DNA of 6,508 bases from assembly GCA_027320785.1 (NCBI GenBank), contig DAHVKR010000084.1:1-6508 (forward strand). The letters are read 5' to 3'. Positions within the stretch are counted from its first letter, which is position 1; each line of letters begins with the position of its first letter. This stretch comes from Bdellovibrionales bacterium (GTDB taxonomy: Bacteria > Bdellovibrionota > Bdellovibrionia > Bdellovibrionales > Bdellovibrionaceae). Of the stretch, positions 5,563 through 6,508 are shown in pieces. The position numbers and the translations under genes are program-made. Below the pieces are notes generated by a model. The model did no database searches. It was not told the origin of the DNA and worked only from the letters and a program-made list of their open reading frames with translations.

Positions 5563-5608
5563 ATTGCATAATATTTCATATAATTTCATTAATTTACTTA
5601 AAATTTCA
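5563..5608 (+). repeat. ATTTCA-like repeats phased at 10 bp upstream of the XRE regulator
   Basis: ATTGCA (5563-5568), ATTTCA (5573-5578), ATTTCA (5583-5588) and ATTTCA (5603-5608) start at exact multiples of 10 bp. A degenerate copy, ATTTAC (5592-5597), nearly fills the missing turn. They lie in a 74-base stretch (5551-5624) with only about ten G or C bases. The upstream boundary is GC-rich (5518-5550) and ends in the small palindrome GACTCaGAGTC (5540-5550). Helically phased repeats place the same motif on one face of the DNA, as in operator arrays or curved DNA. An iteron-like replication element cannot be excluded, although iterons are usually longer. Confidence 0.6.
5579..5584 (+). promoter_or_regulatory. 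Perfect TATAAT -10 hexamer, probable promoter of the XRE gene
   Basis: A consensus TATAAT lies 64 bases upstream of the XRE start codon and falls between two of the phased ATTTCA repeats, so a protein bound to the repeats would cover it. No convincing -35 stands 16-18 bp upstream (the region reads TTACAC/TACACT). AT-rich DNA yields such hexamers by chance, so this is tentative. Confidence 0.4.
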
Positions 5609-5648
5609 ATTAAATTAAGTTAAGTTGCCTGAAAGAACCGAGGTGCAT

Positions 5649-6008
5649 ATGGAAAATAAGTTATTTGGAACAAGGATTAACTGTTATGTGGGGGCGCTTC
5701 TTCGTAAGCAAAGAATCAGAAGTGGCAAAACAGGAAAAGAGGCCGCCAAACATATAAATGTTACCCCTGACAAGATGCTGTCCTACGAGTATGGCTCCGA
5801 AGGAGTGCCGTTAAAATTTATAGCAAAACTCCTCGAATTATACGGAGCAAATCTTGACGAGACAGTGTGGAAGCTAAATGTTGTCCCTCATGAATTCAGA
5901 AATGAAAATCAAATCACTTCCTTTGTGAATATTGTAGTTTATCGTCTTCAGTTTTTGTTTGAACTATTTCCGCAAAAAATGGTTTTCAAATTTAGATTAG
6001 TGCATTGA
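5649..6008 (+). CDS. Small XRE-type helix-turn-helix regulator
   Basis: A 119-residue protein with an N-terminal Cro/C1 (XRE) helix-turn-helix domain at about residues 13-70. VGALLRKQRIRSGKTGKEAA is helix 1 to the start of helix 2, INVTPDKMLSYEYGSEGVP is the turn and recognition helix with the typical YE-x-G ending, and FIAKLLELYGANLDE closes the domain. The remaining 45 or so residues are aromatic and hydrophobic (VVYRLQFLFELFPQKMVF) and may be a dimerisation or effector region; I recognise no second domain. The ATG at 5649-5651 is preferred over the in-frame TTG at 5625 because GAGG (5640-5643) sits 5 bases before it. The AT-rich leader with phased repeats directly upstream suggests autoregulation. 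Small XRE proteins are common in prophages, plasmids and toxin-antitoxin loci, but neither neighbour is a recognisable toxin. The DNA target is unknown. Confidence 0.83.
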   Translation: MENKLFGTRINCYVGALLRKQRIRSGKTGKEAAKHINVTPDKMLSYEYGSEGVPLKFIAKLLELYGANLDETVWKLNVVPHEFRNENQITSFVNIVVYRLQFLFELFPQKMVFKFRLVH

Positions 6009-6043
6009 GGGTTTGGGCAAAAATGTACTAAAAATTCAAATGT

Positions 6044-6508
6044 CTAGCGTTTAAGAGCCAGTTCTTGGCGATATTTGAAAAATGTTCTGCGCTTGAGTCC
6101 TGTGGATTCTTCAAAGGCTCGAACTTGATCCTTCACTTTCAAGCCACGTTGAGCAAGCTGTCGAATGACCTGCTTCGGGTCGTCCGGCGTTGTCTTTACC
6201 ATCATCTCCAGCAAATTACGCCACTGTTCGCCATTGTGTTCTGCCAACTCATAACCCATTTGCAAAGTGCGGTAACTGATCTGGTGAAGGCAAGCGGAGC
6301 TGATTTTCTCGCCGAGAAACACCGCCACTTCCATTGCTTTTTCGGTATTCGTAAATAGATCCACATTTGCTGCTGCGTTTTCCAAAAGAATCTTTGCACT
6401 CGCTGGATCAATGCTGATTTTGTAAGGAAAGCTTCTTGATTTTACAGCTTCAGCATCAGCCGTTAGAGGAAAGGAATTACAAATGATGATGAGTTTACCC
6501 TCAAAATA
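6044..6508 (-). CDS. C-terminal part of a probable AAA+-type ATPase (runs off the right edge)
   Basis: The frame is open from the right edge to TAG at 6044-6046, giving 154 residues of a longer protein; the TTG at 6383-6385 is internal, not a start. The visible part begins FEGKLIIICNSFP, which looks like the sensor-1 strand of an AAA+ ATPase (Asn at visible residue 11). It continues to AVKSRSFPYKISI, where R25 is placed like the arginine finger before the final strand. The rest is helical and ends in a segment (VRAFEESTGLKRRTFFKYRQ) resembling a helix-turn-helix recognition region with a basic tail. Walker A and B motifs would lie outside the window. Such ATPases are frequent in phage, plasmid and mobile-element replication or transposition modules (general knowledge), but the exact family is not recognisable from this part. 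It converges on the XRE gene with 35 bases between stops and no visible terminator. Confidence 0.62.
   Translation of the reverse strand, partial: YFEGKLIIICNSFPLTADAEAVKSRSFPYKISIDPASAKILLENAAANVDLFTNTEKAMEVAVFLGEKISSACLHQISYRTLQMGYELAEHNGEQWRNLLEMMVKTTPDDPKQVIRQLAQRGLKVKDQVRAFEESTGLKRRTFFKYRQELALKR

Noticed and set aside
5625..5648. TTG start for the XRE gene adding eight residues
   Set aside because: The ATG at 5649 has a GAGG site at ideal spacing; the TTG has none.
6065..6358. 97-residue plus-strand ORF opposite the ATPase fragment
   Set aside because: It is antisense to a frame that stays open to the window edge with AAA+-like features; its own sequence has no recognisable pattern.

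Overview
This window carries a copper-handling gene cluster, followed by an accessory region that is mostly uncharacterised. The organism cannot be named from the sequence. The DNA is moderately AT-rich, uses standard ATG starts and Shine-Dalgarno sites, and encodes a bacterial lipoprotein, which suits a Gram-negative bacterium. CopC, CopD, a CsoR repressor and a CopB-type ATPase together would fit a proteobacterium or a Bdellovibrionota-like lineage; that placement is a guess.

Left part (1-4243), copper. The window opens in the last 32 residues of a CopC-like periplasmic copper protein, whose stop codon abuts the start of copD (CopD-family inner-membrane protein, 8 predicted TM helices). Facing copD tail to tail, 4 bp away, is csoR, a Cu(I)-sensing repressor with the Cys-His-Cys ligand set at the spacing of characterised CsoR. 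Upstream of csoR on the same strand lies a 48-residue membrane micro-protein rich in Trp, Met and His (1317-1463), too short for routine ORF calling. A 192-bp divergent intergenic region follows, with a 24-bp imperfect palindrome as the candidate operator. It separates the micro-protein/csoR pair from a CPH-type (CopB, P1B-3) copper ATPase with a His-rich N-terminus. Thirty bases after the ATPase is a Met-rich putative lipoprotein, and a strong intrinsic terminator closes the unit. The inferred logic is that CsoR senses cytosolic Cu(I), CopB exports copper, the Met-rich lipoprotein and micro-protein bind or pass it on at the envelope, and CopC/CopD handle periplasmic copper.

Right part (4266-6508), accessory. 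A class I SAM-dependent methyltransferase follows the terminator by only 22 bases. Then come a perfect 24-bp palindrome between convergent genes, an unrecognised 149-residue protein on the minus strand that may be expressed from a leaderless transcript, an AT-rich upstream region with ATTTCA-like repeats phased at 10 bp, a small XRE-type helix-turn-helix protein, and the C-terminal 154 residues of what looks like an AAA+-type ATPase running off the right edge. The XRE regulator, hypothetical protein and ATPase fragment give this end the look of a mobile or plasmid/phage-derived segment, but no transposase, integrase or att site is visible.

I do not see a clearly new defence or mobile system. 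The least explained items are the phased repeat array, the two palindromes, the Trp/Met/His micro-protein and the Met/Cys-rich lipoprotein.
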